From positions 144,558-208,557 of the forward strand of contig QKWP01000666.1 in NCBI GenBank assembly GCA_003550325.1: a stretch of 64,000 nt of DNA, in the 5' to 3' direction. The position numbers and the translations under genes are program-made. Shown here piece by piece: positions 46,131-56,603 of the stretch. Each line of letters starts with the position of its first letter. Within the stretch, counting starts at the first letter, position 1. Under the pieces are notes generated by a model. The model did not search any database. It saw only the letters and a list, made by a program, of their open reading frames with translations, and was not told the DNA's origin. The stretch comes from Gigaspora rosea. Its lineage: Eukaryota > Glomeromycota > Glomeromycetes > Diversisporales > Gigasporaceae.

Positions 46131-46490
46131 AATTGGATACAATATCAAGTAATAATAAATAATTAGTAAGTCCATATCTACTACATCAGCAAAAATATAT
46201 ATACGTAAACTTGCGCAAGTTTTTACAGTATGTAAGAAAATCGTAAACTTATGTAATATTTAGTATAAAATTGCGTAAGTTTTATGATGTGTAAGAAAAT
46301 TGTAAATCTATGTAAAAATTTTACATAAGTTTACGATTTTCTTATGGTGTGTAAGAAAATTGTAAATTTATATAAAATTTTTATGTAAATTTACAATTTT
46401 TTAATGGTACGTAAGAAAATTGTAAACTTACATAAAATTTTTACATAAATTTATGATTTTCTTACAGTGTATAAAAAAATACAGATAATA

Positions 46491-46837
46491 TAAAATGCGC
46501 CTATGGTGTTTTATACCATAGGTAAATTAGATTTACAAATCTGTGTAACAAAAGCAAAAAATAAACTTTTATAAAACAAAAAATAAATTTTTATTACCTT
46601 AGGGTTAGGGTGAGACCTGGCATGGAGCAGGGAGCATAGTTTATACCAAAATTTAGCAAGGAATTTTTTTTATTAGAGCCCCAAAGGTGGTTTCATAAGC
46701 AAACTTTAGAGATATGAATGTTTTTTTAAAAAATAAACAAAAAAACCGAAATTTTATGTTTCGCCTGATCTTAAATTTTGATTGGCTATTCTAATGGTTT
46801 TGTATAACATGGTGTAGAACACCATAGGTGCATTTTA
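46491..46837. mobile_element. MITE with TAAAATGCGCCTATGGTGTT ends
   Basis: The left TAAAATGCGCCTATGGTGTT and the right AACACCATAGGTGCATTTTA are inverted. Its interior (ACCAAAATTTAGCAAGGAAT, CCTGATCTTAAATTTTGATTGG) is a diverged version of the core of the CACGTG elements, linking the two groups. Confidence 0.65.
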
Positions 46838-47181
46838 GTAGACCCGAAAAAATAAAAAAACTATTTTACACTAATTTTTGAATATTTCAAAATGAATCAA
46901 TGTTTAACTAATATTTTTGAATTATTTTGAATTATTTTGAAATATTTGATCACTAGGTAAAAAAATAAAAAACAAAGTTCAAAATTTCGTAAGCCTATTT
47001 GATTCATAAGCTACCATAGATTATAAAAATATATTCCACAAAGTATGTGAAAAAACTTAAAAAAAAAAAGCCATTTTGAACGATTTTTACTCTCTCTTCC
47101 TTTTACCCTCTCTCCCTTTTACTCCTTTCTCCTTTTTTTTTCTTTCTCTTTTTTTCTCTTTCTTTTTGCTTTTTATTAATA

Positions 47182-47809
47182 TAGTCTGGTGCAAAAAGAT
47201 TTGTACTCCAAATAGCTCTGATTCACATATTTTTTGTACAAATTAATTTTTGATTTTTTTAATTTAATATACTTATTAGGTTACCAGATTAATAAAAATA
47301 AAATCATTTTGATTATTCTATTGATAAATTAAAAAAATTTATTAATAGTAACTTTTTTAACAATATTTACTATACTATATAATATCTATAGTAATTTATA
47401 TATGTGTGTATATAGTAAAAAAAAATCAAATTACCTCACTTTAAAGTTTAATTTCTTCACAACTAGTGATTCAATTTTGCTCAAATTTTAACCATATCTT
47501 TATCATATGCACATTAATGCACTTGCGTAGTACAAGCTCATAGAACTGCATATTGCTTGCGAAAATATTTAAAATATCTTTTTTTTTAAAAAAAATATTT
47601 CAATTTTTTTTTGAATATAGCAAATTGTACATGCAAAATTATTAAAATAAAACAATGTTAAAATAATAAAAATAATATAATAAGTTAGATTAAAACCTAT
47701 TTTATTTGATATTAAAAATTTTTTAATAATTAATCAAAAATATAAAAACTTTTACTAAGAGTTAAAATTACGAAACTTTTTGAGTTACAAATCTTTATGC
47801 ACTGGACCA
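47182..47809. mobile_element. Mariner-like MITE
   Basis: The inverted ends are TAGTCTGGTGCAAAAAGATT and TGGTCCAGTGCATAAAGATT (reverse complement of the right end). Each is bordered by TA (47180-47181, 47810-47811). No transposase. Confidence 0.6.
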
Positions 47810-47899
47810 TATTTCAAATACTTTCAAAATATTTTAGAATGATCTGTAACCTGGATCATATCAAGAACGCATTTGACTAATATTCAAAATATTTTAATA

Positions 47900-49200
47900 A
47901 TTTTTGATAATTGTACTACAAGATCAGATTAGCTCTTTGTTTATTTTTTTTGTTTATAATTTAGATCTTCTATCAATTTTACATTGTTTCTTCATTTCCT
48001 TTTGTTTTTTTTTGGTTTCGTTTCATTTTTTAGTTTTGTTTTTTTTTTTATTTTTTATTTTTTTTTATTTTTTAATTTTTTTTTTTTTTAATTTTTAAAT
48101 TTTTTTATTTTATTTCTATACTTTACTACTGGCACTTTGCAAGAAATCCAATGACTTTTCAGCACTTTGCGCAAGCCAACTCAGACTTTCAACACTTTGC
48201 AAAAATATACTTCAGCAATTTCTAAATTTCAAGAATGCAAGTTTTTGCAAGTTTTTACAAGGTTTCATTTTATTTATTTTTTCATTTCATGTTTTTTGTT
48301 TTTGTTTTTTTTGGTTTATTTTTATTAATTTATTTTATTTTGGCACTTTGCAAAAACTTTTAACAATTTCTGAATTGCAAGGTCACGAACTCTTACTTTA
48401 AAGAAATAGAGATTTGGAGCTTCATTTATTTTTTTACTTAGTTTGCTTACATTTTTGTTTTTGTTTGTTTTCTTTTTTTTTACTTATTTTTTTAGTTTTA
48501 TTTTATATTATTTATCTCTTACTTCTTTCAAAACTTTGTAAGAAAATGACTTGACTTTTCTGACACTTTACAAGAACACCAATCTAACACTTTTGGCACT
48601 TTGCAAGAAGTCATGAATATAATCAAATATAAGTGAATATGAGTGAATATAAGCAAATATAATAGTATATTTTTTTTTGTTTTTGTTTTTTTCGTTATTT
48701 TTTTCGGGTTTGTTTTTGTTTGTTTTTTTTACCAGCACTTTTAGGAAGTTGCGAATATGAACAAATATAAGCGAATATAATAGTTAAACAAAGAAGAAGA
48801 GAAATAATAGCTACTACAGGGTAAGAAAAATAAGTGTATAGAGCTATTATTATGCAATGAAGTGTGAAAGTAGTTTAAAATATTACTATTTTTTTATTTT
48901 CAATTTTTTTTATTTTATTTTTTTTGTCATTTTTTTATTTTAGGAAGTAGCAAATATGAGCAAATATTAGCGAATATAAGCAAATTTATAGTTAAAACAA
49001 AGAAGAAAAGAAATAATAGCAAACTGTAAGGTGAGAAAAAAATAAGTGTTTAGAGCTAGCATTATGTGACAAAATGTGAAAGGCTTCAAAATATTACTAT
49101 TTTTTTCAGTTTTGCTTTCTTTTATTATTTTTTCAATTTAGTTTTTTCTTGTTTTTATTTTTTTTTGTCATTTTTTTTATTTTTTCGTAAAAAATGTATA
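47900..49200. repeat. Pyrimidine-rich tract with GCACTTTGCAAGAA words
   Basis: Long T-rich runs on the plus strand alternate with repeated CACTTTGCAAGAA and GCGAATATAAGC words. Phe-rich open frames here are low complexity. Confidence 0.7.
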
Positions 49201-49699
49201 ATAATATATAATAAAATATATAATATTGATTAAAAATATATAGTAAATTAAAATATAATATATAATAATAATAATAAATAAAAAATATAAAATTTTATAT
49301 TAAATTGCCAAACCTTGTAAAAATATGCAAAAATATGCGAAAACATGCAAAAATCAGTAAAATGTTTAAAAAATTTGCAAAATGCATAATTATTTGAATT
49401 TAATATTAATTGATTATTAAATGATCATAATATTGTAATATATTATCGATTTATGCCAGTTTTGCCAGTTTTTGCAAGTTTTCAATATTTGTTGTTCATA
49501 ATATTTTTTTGCTATATTTCGAATTTACTATGCCGTAAAAGTTCATAATTATTACACCTTTGTAATACTCCGAAGTTGCTATAGCGTAAACTTTCGTAAT
49601 TATTACTTCTACATAATACTCTGAACTAATCACAAGTTTTTTGCAAGTTTACCCCTGTGTAAAAACTTACGAAGGTTTACGCATATTTTTTTTGCTGAT

Positions 49700-50489
49700 A
49701 TAATAATAGAATTAATAAGTTACCACAGAATTAAATAAATTGTTGGTATCAAAAGTTTTTTCTATTGTCCTAGAATTTTGAAATCAGTTGTAATAACTGT
49801 ATAGTATTAAAAATAAAGTTGATCAGCTTTAAAAAAAAACCTGAACAAACCAAGGCAGTGAAAAAAACATAATTAAAAAATTATAATTTATTTAAAAATA
49901 ATTTTACATTTTGGGTTTATTAAAAGTCAACTTTATAATAAATTGTAAAGGCTTCAATATTAAATTTTTGAGTTTCAGATTATAGATTTGGTTTCAGATT
50001 ATAGGTTTGGGTTTTAGATTATAGTTTTGGGGTTCAGGTTTCAGAGTTCGATTTTTTTAAAAAATCTAAAACTAGTTTCGAATTAGAACTCTTTCGAAAC
50101 TAGTTTCGAGTAGGTTTCATTTCAACGCCATATTTGACCAGTATATAATTGGGAGCACTTGTGCATGCATTTAATAAGTGTATATGCTTTTAGAGAGTAC
50201 ACTTAAAGATGTCTGACTGTAAAAGCTGGTTAAAACACACAATCTCAAATGCTTAAATAAATATAAGTAACCTTATAATTAAATAAAGGTTAAAACAACT
50301 TATATATAGTTATTGATTTGTACCCAGGTATCAAATACTATGTTCAATAACCTTGAAATATACCAAGTAAAAATCAAAGGGATACCAATCATGAAGTATT
50401 TACCATGGTAATTTATGGTAGGATAAGGTAATGCTTCAAACTCAGTACAAACCATACACTTATTGCATTCATTACTGCAGTGTTGGCAC
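49700..50489. other. Intergenic, TTTCGAAACTAG words
   Basis: Contains GTTTCAGATTATAG and GAAACTAGTTTCGA words near 49970-50115, related to the hAT element that follows. The stretch immediately before 50490, together with the sequence after 51654, would form a hairpin (CTGCAGTGTTGGCAC against GGCCAACACTGCG). That hairpin is the pre-insertion target of the hAT element. Confidence 0.45.
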
Positions 50490-51646
50490 CAGAGCTGGGA
50501 CCTGAAATGAAACCTACCCAGAACTAGTTTCGGGTAAATCTAAATCTAAAATCCTTTTGGATTTTTTGAAAAACTCTGAAACCCCGAAACCTGAAATCCA
50601 AAAACTATAATCCGAAACTCTGAAGCCTAAAACTATATAAAATTAAATTCAAAATTTTTAAATATAACTTACATTTTAATTTTTATAATATGTAACTATA
50701 TTAATAAAAAAATATTTATACAAGTAAAATAATAATAGTAAAGATGAATACAAATATTTATATTATATATACTTTAGATAAAAAAACCTTTATTTAAGAA
50801 AAAAATCTTAAAATATAATATAATATTAAGAATTTAACTAATTTTAACACCTGGTTAAAGTTATAAATTTTAACCATCCTTTATTTTTATAGAAGTTTTT
50901 TATATAAAAATAATTCTTTAAAGATTAGGGTTAGGGTAAGGGTATAGGTATATTAAGTTAAAGGATGGATTAATTATTTATATGCAAAATTAGATGTTAT
51001 TTAATAGCCCAAAGCTAGTTTTTGTAATAAAATTTTGCGATATTGATAATTTTTGATTTTTTTCTAAATTTTCTTAAAATTTTCTTTATTTTGTTACACA
51101 AGATCCTGCGACCTGATTGGTAAATTATAGGGTGGTTACATCACCAAGGGGCAAGTTAGCAACATCCCAATATTAATATAAAATTATATTTAATATTTAT
51201 TAATAATAATAAATGTCATCAATATCTTCAAAATGTTCTAAGTGCAAATGCAAGAACAAATGCAAGTGCAAGTGCAAGAACAAAAACAATTGCTCCGCAA
51301 TAGATAAAAAAAAACATGAAATTAATTAAAAATAGTGAATATATTAGCAAATACTAAGAAAAAATTATATTCCACTAAAGATTTAGATGATTGGATTCTA
51401 GATTTTTCCATTTTTCGTAAACTTTTGTAGGAATTTTAGTTTTTGAGGTTTCGGGCATAGTTTTAGAGTTTCGAATAGGTTTCGGTAGGTTTCGGGTAGG
51501 GTTTCAGGTAGGGTTTTGGTTTCGGGTTTCGGAAGAGGTTTCGGGTTTCGGAAGATAGTTTCGAGTTTCGGAAAGGGTTTCAGTACTTATAATCCGAAAC
51601 CCGAAACTTTCGGATTTGGCCAAAAAGGTTTCGGGTCCCAACTCTA
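50490..51646. mobile_element. hAT-like nonautonomous element carrying a gene fragment
   Basis: GTTGGCAC directly repeats at 50482-50489 and 51647-51654. The ends are CAGAGCTGGGACCTGAAA and, inverted, TAGAGTTGGGACCCGAAA, matching the hAT pattern. Both subterminal regions are arrays of GAAACCCGAAA/GGTTTCGGGT words. Positions 51205-51425 contain a copy of the sequence at 14541-14811 in opposite orientation, including Cys/Lys-rich coding-like wording. There is no transposase. Confidence 0.75.
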
Positions 51647-51654
51647 GTTGGCAC

Positions 51655-52084
51655 ATGGCCAGTCATAGGCCAACACTGCGTTACTGGGTATACACTTTCC
51701 ATTCTTGGTATTACCGGCAACAGAGTCCGTCCATATTGTGAGATATGGTGTACATCCGAAGGCTGAATCCAAATATTTACCAAGATACAATATACTGTAT
51801 GATACTACAATCGAGAAAATTTATAAACAATATCCAGATTTACTTTTTCTTTCTGCATAAAGCAAGTTCCACAACATGATCATCAATTCCACAATACAAT
51901 TTATACTAAAATTGTTAATACGTTCCACCATTATAAAAATGCAGAATTATTTCTTCATTTGTGGTATGGCGTCGTTCATAAATTAATAAAAACTGGTAAG
52001 TAGCTGATAAAAAACTTTTATGAAATGTTGCGAAGTATGTATCAATAATTTAATCTTTTAAAGCGGTGAGGTCTTGATAAAAAT
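51655..52084 (+). other. Upstream region of the NACHT gene, possible lost exon
   Basis: At about 51860-51995 a frame reads KIVNTFHHYKNAELFLHLWY, then GVVHKLIKT, followed directly by GTAAGT. This looks like an exon end, but no matching acceptor restores a frame into the ATG at 52085. It may be an older 5' exon or a fragment of another gene. Confidence 0.3.
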
Positions 52085-53964
52085 ATGAAAAGCATCGGAA
52101 ACAAAATATACGAGAAAATTTCAAAAATTACTGACCGACCTCATTTTGGAAAGGGTTTAAACCATTTAAAAAAGGCACGAGACCAAAAACTAAATCCAGA
52201 ATCTGCAATCTTGTCATACAAAGAGGCAATTTATAATCTCACAATTGCCCATGAACATCATCCAATTTCCAATGAAATCAAAAAACACTGGATCAAGCGT
52301 GCAGTGAACTATTTTTATGTGAAGTATCTTTATTGGAGAATAGCACAGAAAATATTATCGAAAACAAATTTTTTACGAAAGACCTCCATGTTTCAGAGAA
52401 CAATTTAATTTTTGATGAAACACATAAGCCATCAAATACTCGGAAGCTGGTTCGTATGTTACAGCAAAAAAACGTATCAGATGAACAAAAGGAGAACTTA
52501 CGCACATTGGCATTGGGAATAATTAATAGATTTGGTGAGATGACAACTATAACAATAGAACTGGTGGATGAAGTGACAGCATTATCATACTTTCTTGATG
52601 CAGAGGATGAAACTTATAATAGTTTATTGGAAGATATTAATAAAAATTTATTAGAAGTAATTATTTCTAAAATAAAAAGAACAACATTGTTACATCCACC
52701 ATTATTGAAGGGTTTAGCACATATAATCCGTCATGTAAATCCAAAACACCTAGATCCTGATGATTTGGTTCGAATTTTAACAAGGCTAAAAGAACAATTT
52801 GAAAATATTCATACTCGAGATAAACAGATTGAAACGATTCGAACATTGGGGCTGTTATTTGATTCGATGACTGATTGCGAGGTGAAGGATCTTAGTTATG
52901 AAGAGTTGTATAATCCTTTATACAAAGCCCTTGAAAATTTAAGCAGTAATAGTAATCAAGAGCTCGCTTATCAAGCAAGATATGCTTGCCAAGCTTTAAT
53001 TTGTATACCAAATGATGAAAGCCCTTGGAAGGCATTCCAGAAGCGAGCTAGCAATATCTTTCATGGGCTAGCGAAACTAACAGGAGCAATTACAAGTATA
53101 GACCCGGGAAGATTACCGGAAGCTTTCGACCATCTTGGTAAAGGACTCGAAGGTATTGAAAAAGTTATTAATGGGACAATAGTTTTGGTTAAAGGGATTA
53201 AAGAAGGAACTAGCAATATAAAACAGGGATTAAACTTGAAGATCAGACAACAAAAATGGTATTGGGCATTACGGTATATCGATTTATTTATACAAAGTCG
53301 CCAGTTTACCGCTTTAGAGAAGTTTGTTTATAAAGTTCCATGTTTTCAAGAGAATGATTTTTTATGGGGCTTGTGTGAACGACTTGAACAACTGATATTA
53401 GATCCAGAACTTGATAATGATATTCATAAGGGCGCAGTAGGTTTTTTAGATTATATTTGTCGAGATAAAGATGAGAACCATTGGAAGAATAAACATGAAT
53501 ATATCGTTAAACTGAAGAATTTAAAGAGACACATCCCAACTGAAATATTAAACCATGTTCAAAGCATGCAAACACTGATTGAAAAAGTTCGACCCATCCA
53601 GCAGCATGACTTGGAAAAAAGTCGAGGAGAAATTTCAGCACAATTAGATGAATTGCATGAATTGCATAATCAATTTTTATCCCATATAGATGAATTTAAT
53701 GACGACTTGGACCTATATGTTAAGCTACAAGGTACATGGAACGTGCCAATTATAAAGTTAGTGAATGATAAAAGAAAAATGACATTTGAGGAAAAACAGG
53801 ACGATATAGAAGAAGTAGTTAATCGTTTTTTAAAATCTAAAGATAAGCTCACTTCAGAAGAGGAAGAGATTCTAAAGACAGCAGCAACTAAACTATTGAA
53901 TTTCAAAGATGAAATGGCCATAATAAATGCAGTTAATGACTTTTTCCTCCGGAAAATAAGTTAA
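52085..53964 (+). CDS. N-terminal helical part of a NACHT protein (one frameshift)
   Basis: The ATG at 52085 opens a frame (MKSIGNKIYEKISKITDRPH). It should shift at the A6 run 52280-52285: with seven A the reading continues EIKKTLDQACSELFLCEVSL into the long frame that ends at 53964. The combined product is about 626 residues, all alpha-helical in character, with TPR- or ARM-like wording (NLTIAHEHHPISNEIKK; NTRKLVRMLQQKNVSDEQK) and no catalytic motif. Near the end a roughly 35-residue element (VVNRFLKSKDKLTSEEEEIL) starts to repeat and continues into the next segment. A second one-base contraction (CTCCGG, expected CTCCCGG, at 53946-53951) causes the stop at 53964. It probably forms the N-terminal scaffold of the NACHT protein. 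Confidence 0.75.
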
Positions 53965-54041
53965 TTTTAGAAGATGAAAAGGTTCTAGAAGTAGCTATTA
54001 ATCAATTTTTAGATTTAAATCATAAGGATACACCTAAGCTT

Positions 54042-55259
54042 TTGAAAATTTTAATAACAAACGAATGCTTGTATGATAAAAAATTATTAACTAATGCAAT
54101 CAACCATTTTAATCTGAATCGAATAAGCATTGAAGATGAGGATGTAATATTTCTGAATAAACATCTAAAGTTAAAAGATAAAAAACATTTTGAAAAAGAA
54201 GTGAATGAATTCCTGAATTCAAAAGCTAAAAATATTTTGGAAAAAGTAGTCAATCATATTCTGGATTCAAAATTCAAAAAAGTACTATTGATATTAGGAG
54301 AGGGGGGCACGGGTAAATCGACATTTAACCGCTACCTTGCTCGTCGTCTATGGAAAGAATATGATCAACAAAAAACGAAGAAACCGCTTATTCCTTCTAT
54401 TCCCTTATTTATACCATTAGCCCGAATAGACAAGATGGTAAACCAAAGGAAGGATTTGATTGAATTTTATTTAAGAGAAGAATGCAAATTATCATCAGAA
54501 ATAATTAATGTCTTACGGGAAAGACGGTTTGTGTTTATTTTAGATGGTTATGATGAAATTGCTAATCGTAATGGTCATTTCTATAATGACAATAAATTTA
54601 ATGAATGGAAAAATGTGAAAATAATCATCAGTTGTCGACCAGAGTACTTGGGTAAAGAATATAAAAAAAAGTCTTCACCTAAAAGTGATGAAAGGAAGTT
54701 TCAGGAATTGACGATCGCTCCATTTTCACAAACCGAAATAGAACAATATATTAGAAATTATACCAATAAGAACCGCTCTTTAAGTTTGGACGTGGACGCA
54801 TATAAATCATTGCATTGGAATGTAGACATATACGTACAGCAAATAGTGCAGATGTCACAAGAAGTAAAAGAATTGATTAGCAATCCCATTCTTTTAAAGA
54901 TTACTTTGAAGGTCTTACCAGATCTTATCAGGCAAGAGGGAAACAAAGATTTTCAAATAAACCGTATAGCTTTATATGATCAATTTTTAATAACATGGTT
55001 TGATCATGCGCATAATCGCTTGTTGAGAATGCAAGAAATGTGTAAGGAAGCATTTGACAGCTTTAATATAGACGAAAATATAGACGACTTTTCTGAATTT
55101 TGTCTAAGATTTAGTAAAGAATTCGCTACCGAGATGTTTATAGACAATAAAGTGATTATAACCTATGATCCCTATGATCCCTATGATCCAAATGATGTCA
55201 CATCAAATTGGAACTTTTTTATGCCATATAATTATATAGAATTTGGGTATCTTTATTGA
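54042..55259 (+). CDS. NACHT NTPase segment
   Basis: The frame is open from about 53952 and continues the previous segment after a one-base shift; there is no ATG of its own at the boundary. The Walker A P-loop GEGGTGKST is at 54297-54323. Walker B with the NACHT signature (FVFILDGYDEI) is at about 54528-54560. A sensor-like IIISCRPEYLG is at 54620-54650. NACHT domains are STAND-class NTPases that switch by nucleotide-driven oligomerisation. Fungal members act in heterokaryon incompatibility and probably in recognition of non-self. A DPYDPYDP repeat precedes the stop at 55259. Here an insertion or unspliced intron (55256-55426) separates it from the next segment. Confidence 0.85.
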   Translation: MKILITNECLYDKKLLTNAINHFNLNRISIEDEDVIFLNKHLKLKDKKHFEKEVNEFLNSKAKNILEKVVNHILDSKFKKVLLILGEGGTGKSTFNRYLARRLWKEYDQQKTKKPLIPSIPLFIPLARIDKMVNQRKDLIEFYLREECKLSSEIINVLRERRFVFILDGYDEIANRNGHFYNDNKFNEWKNVKIIISCRPEYLGKEYKKKSSPKSDERKFQELTIAPFSQTEIEQYIRNYTNKNRSLSLDVDAYKSLHWNVDIYVQQIVQMSQEVKELISNPILLKITLKVLPDLIRQEGNKDFQINRIALYDQFLITWFDHAHNRLLRMQEMCKEAFDSFNIDENIDDFSEFCLRFSKEFATEMFIDNKVIITYDPYDPYDPNDVTSNWNFFMPYNYIEFGYLY

Positions 55260-55426
55260 CAAAAAGCTTCTCAACATGCAAAAAAGATTTTAATTTTGTT
55301 CATAAATTTAGTTCTATAAAAAGACATCTTACAAATATAAAAAATAAGCATATTATCAATAAAACTATCTCTGGTTCTGCAAGAAAATTTCTAAATGTAA
55401 TGCATAATATGTTGCTTTATTTTACA

Positions 55427-55689
55427 GTTATTCTAATGCAATCATCTTGCGCTCCTCTTTTGGTTCTAAAGATAAGAAGCGTTGCTTATACCGTTTTAGC
55501 ATGCCATTAATACGACGCGGAAAAGAATATTGGTTTCTCCATAAATCCTTGCGAGATCACTTGATTGCTTTGGCATTGTTTGAGTCGTGTAAATCTGAAT
55601 TACATAATGCACTCTTCAATAAGCAGTTATTTGTGTCAGAATATGGAGTCCGTCAATTTTTAGCCGAACGTATTCAACAAATATGTTAG
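55427..55689 (+). CDS. Post-NACHT helical segment
   Basis: After TTTTACAG (a possible 3' splice site at about 55420-55427) the frame reads YSNAIILRSSFGSKDKKRCL, then MPLIRRGKEYWFLHKSLRDH. The phrase FLHKSLRDHLIA is the winged-helix-like end seen after NACHT domains (compare F-H-K-S-hydrophobic-R-D-Y). A stop (TGT TAG) follows AERIQQ. One extra A in the AAA at 55679-55681 would join it in frame to MLEFKPLLLAF of the next segment. Confidence 0.65.
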
Positions 55690-56444
55690 AATTCAAACCA
55701 CTGTTACTGGCTTTTATTGATCGGTCCAAAAATGACCAAAATGTTCAAATTGCTTCTGCTAATGCTAGTACAATTCTAACGCAGATTGGTGTACCGTTGG
55801 GAAAAAATTTAAATGGCATCAATATTTCAGGGGCAGATTTGAGCAATGGAGTGTTTAACGATTTGAAATTGGAAGGAGCCAAATTAAATAATGTAAATTT
55901 TCAAAATGTGAAGCTTCGAAATGCAAACCTCCAAGATTCATCTCTTCAAAATGCAAATTTTAAAGATGCAGATCTTCAGAGTACTCTTCTTCAAGGAGCA
56001 GATTTCCAAAATGTGAAGTTTCAAAATACAAACCTCCAAAACGCAAATCTTCAATACGCAAGACTACCATCTTCATCTTTCCGACACGCAAATTTTCAAG
56101 GTGCAAATCTCTCAGATGTGGATATTTATGATTTGAATAGGCCGAATGGACTATTCTGGCTTGGTCAATGTCATGAGTATGGAATTGGAGTTGAAAGGGA
56201 TGAAAAGAAAGCGTTCATTTATTATCAAACTTCTGCAAAAATGGATAATTCTAACGGAATGTACCAAGCTGGTTATTGTTATTTTTTAGGAATTGGAATT
56301 GATAAAGATATACATAAAGCGTTTACTTATTATCTGATGTCGGCTAAAGCTGGTAACTTTATGGGAATTTTCGAAACTGCCATTTGTTATTATTACGGAA
56401 TTGGTGTGGAAAAAAATGAATTTTACGAGTGGATTAAAAAGTAA
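55683..56444 (+). CDS. Pentapeptide repeats plus Sel1 repeats (C-terminus of the NACHT protein)
   Basis: 253 residues. Residues about 45-150 are pentapeptide repeats of the A(D/N)LxX type (GADLSNGVFNDLKLEGAKL; NANLQDSSLQNANFKDADLQ), which fold into a right-handed beta-helix. From about residue 155 there are two complete Sel1 repeats and part of a third (LGQCHEYGIGVERDEKKAF). The frame reaches a TAA that overlaps GTAAGT at 56441. If the 96-base intron 56441-56536 (ending TATCAG) is removed, the protein ends E-W-I-K-K-E with TAA at 56541. This is the presumed ligand-sensing end of the NACHT protein. Confidence 0.8.
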   Translation: MLEFKPLLLAFIDRSKNDQNVQIASANASTILTQIGVPLGKNLNGINISGADLSNGVFNDLKLEGAKLNNVNFQNVKLRNANLQDSSLQNANFKDADLQSTLLQGADFQNVKFQNTNLQNANLQYARLPSSSFRHANFQGANLSDVDIYDLNRPNGLFWLGQCHEYGIGVERDEKKAFIYYQTSAKMDNSNGMYQAGYCYFLGIGIDKDIHKAFTYYLMSAKAGNFMGIFETAICYYYGIGVEKNEFYEWIKK

Positions 56445-56536
56445 GTAAATTTTCAAGTTTTATTATAATTATACTCTTTAATTTTGGTTACTTAAAAATT
56501 GAGAGATCTCATGCAATGTTAATTTTCAATTATCAG
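56441..56536 (+). other. Probable last intron of the NACHT gene
   Basis: Donor GTAAGT, acceptor AATTATCAG, 96 bases, AT-rich. Splicing adds one Glu codon before TAA. Inferred from splice consensus only. Confidence 0.45.
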
Positions 56537-56603
56537 GGAGTAAGCATAAGAAAAATATGATTCTAAATACTAACTATATTTAAGTTTATAAATATTAATT
56601 GTT

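Larger units (their letters stand above)
46195..49699. mobile_element. 3.5-kb TIR element without genes
   Basis: The left end ATCAGCAAAAATATATATAC, then GTAAACTTGCGCAAG, is mirrored by CTTACGAAGGTTTACGC, then TTTTTTTTGCTGAT, at the right. Next to the left end (46200-46480) is an array of palindromic GTAAGAAAATTGTAAACTTA words. Two younger elements (46491-46837, 47182-47809) and a long pyrimidine tract are inside. No target duplication is evident and there is no ORF above noise. It interrupts the LINE remnant. Confidence 0.55.

Noticed and set aside
47904..48098. Phe-rich frame resembling a membrane protein
   Set aside because: Translation of a T-rich low-complexity tract.
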